Notes under the pieces: generated by a model | Told to the model about the DNA's origin: nothing | What the model saw: only the letters and a program-made list of their open reading frames with translations | Databases searched by the model: none | Position numbers and translations under genes: made by a program | From: Rutidosis leptorrhynchoides | Lineage: Eukaryota; Streptophyta; Magnoliopsida; Asterales; Asteraceae | Assembly (NCBI RefSeq): GCF_046630445.1 | Contig: NC_092337.1 | Span: forward strand, 189,143,501-189,207,500 | DNA: 64,000 nt | Direction of reading: 5' to 3' | Shown: piece after piece, positions 60,437 through 64,000 of the stretch | How the letters are laid out: each line of letters begins with the position of its first letter | How positions within the stretch are numbered: position 1 is the stretch's first letter

Positions 60437-60961
60437 CTATGGGGCGTATGATGTTGATATCCGAGGTACCGAGTGTGATGTTGAGGCGTGGGATGCGGAT
60501 GTTGTTGCTGGTGGTGCTGGTGCTGGTGGTGGTGATGCTGATGGTACTGGTGGTGATGATTATACTGCTGGTGCTGCTGATGCTTGTAGATATTGCACAA
60601 TATTCTCCAGAGCCACCACTAGAGCGTGAAGCTCGTTGACTTCTTCTATTATTCCGAGATGATTGGCGGTTTGGACAAGTGGATGAATAAGATCTAGAAT
60701 TTTAGATATTATATATTCGTGACGGAATATCCTGGAAATAAGGGTGAAAATAGTGTTTCGGATTGGTTCGCCGGTAAGTGCTTCAGGTTCTTCGCCAATA
60801 GGGCAATTTGATGAGTGGAAAGGATCTCCTTCTTCACTTCTCCATTGATTAAGTCAACTACGAACCCATCCCCAATTCATCCAGAATAGATGATGCCTGA
60901 TTGGTTGGTTCATTCCGGTTACGCTGCCATTGGAGCTTGAGGAATCAGATGAGAAATCCAT
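60437..60961 (-). pseudogene. Gag-like ORF remnant of the minus-strand element
   Basis: From ATG 60961-60959 on the minus strand the frame reads MDFSSDSSSSNGSVTGMNQP. Internal stops fall at 60856-60854 and 60562-60560, and the frame ends at TAG 60439-60437. The middle (EEPEALTGEPIRNTIFTLIS, IIEEVNELHALVVALENIV) is a helical-looking, gag-position sequence. The C-terminal part is Ser/Ala/Pro-rich and, in another frame, encodes a His/Gln repeat. Position (first ORF after the primer-binding site) supports gag. No zinc knuckle or recognised Pfam-type domain was seen. Confidence 0.55.
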
Positions 60962-61684
60962 ATTATGTGATCGGATAAGGGTTTCGATATGAGATGAGTT
61001 GTTGAATAATGAATGATATATTTGTCTCCTTGAATATGTATATATAGCAATAGATTTTCGTAATTTACGAAGGAAATTTAGGTAAAGTGTTAGACAAAGT
61101 CTATTGGGATAGATATCATAAGATATGATAAGATATGATTTGTCTATACACCAATAATGGCAGTATGACTTGTCGAGATCATAAAATGATAAGCATGTAA
61201 TCTAATAATCTTTCGATTAAAGATTTTCAATTCGTATACTGTGATAACCTAATGACATTTTTCGGTTCGCCAACCGATACATATGGGCATAAGGCATATA
61301 TTTACGTGATATATAACATGGAGTTATATAGTTTGAGTATGAATAGTAACAATTATAGGAGTTTTAAAAATCATGGATAATATTTCATGTAATACATATG
61401 TAATACACAAAACCATGATATATGACATAGGAATGTCAAGAACTTCAGAAATCATGGTGTCGCATTTAAATGTGGTGGCGTAATTGGATAATACTTAGGA
61501 AAGTTCTTAGATTGGCTTTGCATTCTAAGATAAGTAAAGTTTCTAAGGTATAGTGTAGCATTTAACAGTTAAAGGCAACAATTAAAGGCACTATGGTCAA
61601 GGAAAGTTGTAGTCCTACATTGCTAAGGTACCTAATTGTATAAGGCACATATAAAATGCAATCCTGGTTCTCTACAACAACCTT
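60962..61684. other. Leader of the minus-strand element
   Basis: Untranslated region between the primer-binding site and the gag-like ORF, in minus orientation. Nothing coding was recognised. Confidence 0.5.
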
Positions 61685-61695
61685 CTCTGATACCA
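61685..61695 (-). promoter_or_regulatory. Primer-binding site, tRNA-iMet type, minus strand
   Basis: The minus strand reads TGGTATCAGAG three bases after the LTR edge (CACA|GAT-TGG...). It fixes the orientation of the 33341-64000 element. Confidence 0.88.
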
Positions 61696-62052
61696 ATCTG
61701 TGACATCCTCCAGATAGGGTCTGGAAGAAAAACGTCACTAAATATATCAAATCACAGTTGTATAAACGAGAACGACTCTATATGAGACGTTTTATTGAGT
61801 TTTGCAGCGGAAGATAAATAGATTACATTGTATTTAATGAACAATGCATTAAATGTATTTAATTGATATGATATGAAATGCGTGACTCCAAGCATGGCAA
61901 GCAATCATCATCAAAGCAGCAGATATACAGCGGAAGAAATATTTAAGTACCTGAGAATAAACATGTTTAAAAAGTCAACACTAGGTTGAGTGAGTTCATA
62001 GGTTTGTCATAAATAATGATTTCAGTAATAGTGTTAGACCACAAGATTTTTG

Positions 62053-62332
62053 TTCATAAGCTTGGCCTCGCAGGGACCAATTAGTAGATCTCACAGATCC
62101 AAAAGTTGTTCATAAAGTTGGTCTCGCAGGGACCAAAAAGTAGATCACGCAGATCTAAAAGTTATTCATAAGCTTGGTCTCACATTGACTAATTAGTAGA
62201 TCACGCAAATCTAAAAGTTATTCATAAGCTTGGTCTCGCATGGACCAATTAGTAGATCACGCAGATCCAAAAGTTATTCATAAGCTTGGTCTCGCAGGGA
62301 CCAATTAGTAGATCACGTAGATCCAAAAGTTG
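62053..62332 (+). repeat. 56-bp tandem repeat, five units (right LTR copy)
   Basis: Exactly 280 bp from the first TTCATAAGC to the trailing TTCATAG. It is orthologous to 37529-37808 with scattered substitutions and the same unit number. Confidence 0.95.
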
Positions 62333-63133
62333 TTCATAGTTTGCCCTAAAGACAAGTTGTGTTTACACTTGTCGATTAGGGACATAGTAGGACATAGCCG
62401 GGTATAGCATAGTTTAACAGTTGGTACTTGTGTATAACGTATAAAACAGGTATAAAAGTTGCGCATGTATTCTCAGCCCAAAAATATATAAAAAATGAGC
62501 TATGAAAACTCACTTTAAATAGAAGTTGAAGTATTCCTTGAAAGGAATGAAATGAATGGAAATAAGTGACCGGGATCTCAACCTAGAGATAGAATGTACG
62601 ATCAGATGTTGTCTAATAGAAATAAGTATGGTAACTATACCAATGATAATGGTTTTCTGAAAAAAATTCCATTTTCGAAAAGGTTACTATCTATGGAAAG
62701 TTTCCACTTTTAGTAACTTTCCAATTATAGAAAGTTCGGGTTATAATCTTTAACAAGACATTGTATGACAATCTCAAATCTCGTTGCTATCATACAAGTC
62801 ACTTGAATGATCAGTTGTTACCGATTGGCCCAGGATCTCTTGACCAAAATCTATGTTTGGCATTCGAGATCCACAAGCGTCCCATAATGGTACCAAGGAT
62901 CACCCTAGGCCTTAAGTAGCGTTGAGGTTCATATATAGTGCACGTAATCTTGATTATAACTTTGGTGATAATAACGATAGTAATAATAATAATAATAATA
63001 ATTGAAAATGGAAACATCACTCACGTATCAATATTGTGACTCAATATTGCAGGAAAAAGTACGCAGATGTAACGGACATTACAAATGCTAGGTTGACCTC
63101 AATAACAATACACATAACCTCCATAGCTATAAC

Positions 63134-63572
63134 CAAGGTTGAAAAAGACGTGAGACGGGGCCGAAACAGTATCGACCTCAAAATGTCGCAACGAAAAAAA
63201 CGGGGCCGAGACGGGATCGAAACGGATGTTGACTAATGTTGACTTCTATATATATATAGATATATATTTACACATATTTTAGAGCTAAAAAACATTCGTT
63301 GACAAGTTTGTACCTATAATTGCTATTACCGTTGATATAATACAAAATGGAATACTAACATAAGTTAATTTTGATTGATTTGACCGACTTATGACCGATT
63401 TTAACAGAATTTCTTACTTTTGACCGGTGTTGACCCAATTTTTCCTACATTTGACCTTACTTTTGACCGTTGACTGGCTTATAAGAAAACGGGACTGGGT
63501 CGAAACGATTTAGTCACAAAAACGCCGCAACGGGCATCGCAACGGACGCAACGGACGCCGTTTACAACAGTG
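63134..63572. mobile_element. hAT-like MITE (439 bp) with 8-bp TSD
   Basis: The insert is absent from the left LTR, where the site reads CATAGCTATAACCCATACTT (about 56519-56538). Here GCTATAAC occurs at 63126-63133 and again at 63573-63580, an 8-bp target-site duplication typical of hAT. The ends are CAAGGTTGAAAAAGACG and (complement of the right end) CACTGTTGTAAACGGCG, 12 of 17 positions matching. Internal phrases GACGGGGCCGA, CAACGGAC and TTGACCG repeat. It has no coding capacity; the 66-codon ORF starting at 63036 is an artefact. Confidence 0.85.
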
Positions 63573-64000
63573 GCTATAACCCATACTTTCCTTAGCTCTA
63601 TCCCGCTCATAAAACCCGTTTTGAAATGACCAGCTCATGACTTCATCGTAGTATTTTATGTATAAATAATAATATGTTATAATTCAGTAGGCTTATAATT
63701 ACCTTTAGTGGTTTGATTCTTGATTAAGAATACTAATAATGAAGTGTAAGAACAAAGATGATAATGGAGAGAAAGAAGAAATACTTTGTAAGTGTGAGAA
63801 ATGGTGCAAGTTTAATGCTTGCATTCATGAGTATTTATAGCCTAGAATTTTAATATAAAAATACATACTTTATGTACCAAAATTGACTATATGTATACTA
63901 GTTTATAATTTTATTTTTAGTCAACATAAGGATGTACTAGTTTATACTTTCTTTTTTTTTAATTTTTTATTTATTTTTAGTCAACATAAGGATGTATTTG

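Larger units (their letters stand above)
61699..64000 (-). repeat. Right LTR (element 5' LTR), truncated by the window end
   Basis: Colinear with the three-piece left LTR. By comparison about 500 bp lie beyond the window. It is interrupted by a hAT-like MITE at 63134-63572. It contains the five-unit 56-bp array at 62053-62332. Confidence 0.88.

Noticed and set aside
60406-60600. His/Gln-rich 64-codon ORF
   Set aside because: Another frame of the low-complexity tail of the gag-like remnant.
63036-63236. 66-codon ORF rich in Arg and Lys
   Set aside because: It spans the hAT-like insertion junction at 63134, so it is a chance product.

Overview
The window looks like plant nuclear DNA dominated by retrotransposons. 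It is AT-rich, with plant-type single-exon genes, plant L1-type LINEs, Ty3/gypsy chromovirus and Athila LTR elements, a Pack-MULE, a hAT-type MITE and long AAT/AT microsatellites. The LTR termini and polyproteins resemble Asteraceae (daisy family) elements as I remember them. That assignment rests on recognition, not on a search.

Host genes are sparse. Two intact genes lie on the minus strand: a probable plastid-targeted, single-membrane-span protein (1368-1955) and an NDR1/HIN1-like LEA_2 membrane protein (6130-6921). Between them are a solo LTR (3690-4847, TSD ATATA) and AT-rich spacer with tandem repeats. The first 570 bases are the 3' end of a decayed LINE.

From about 7.27 to 26.4 kb there is one LINE (plus strand, RRM-type ORF1 and EN/RT/zf-RVT ORF2). 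It was split twice: by a 3.2-kb solo LTR inside ORF1 (TSD TCGAA), and by a 9.5-kb chromovirus inside ORF2 (TSD ATGAA). I saw only one mismatch between the chromovirus's two 2,303-bp LTRs, and its gag-pol frame is open except for one TGA. From 27.07 to 28.34 kb there is a Pack-MULE with a perfect 9-bp TSD and about 270-bp TIRs. It carries intron-containing fragments of a plant NAD-dependent glycerol-3-phosphate dehydrogenase gene. A broken bromodomain (GTE-type) exon lies near 29.7-30.0 kb.

From 31.5 kb to the right edge everything is nested LTR retrotransposon. A plus-strand LTR fragment (31482-33340) is cut by a minus-strand, largely coding-depleted element (33341 to beyond the window). The left LTR of that element was hit by a 3.8-kb solo LTR (33570-37398, TSD ATATA) and by a 17.9-kb Athila-like element (38022-55942, TSD AAAGG). 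Its right LTR carries a hAT-like MITE (63134-63572). The two LTR copies serve as empty-site references for each other and confirm all three insertions.

The most unusual content is as follows. The Athila-like element has a second retropepsin-like ORF and a zinc-knuckle ORF downstream of integrase, a probably spliced env-position ORF, and a repeated 13-bp CG palindrome. The minus-strand element contains an antisense, TATA-preceded ORF for a 57-residue protein with two predicted membrane spans. A bipartite TCTCAGGT...CTTCCGCT block is shared by the LTRs of several different families.
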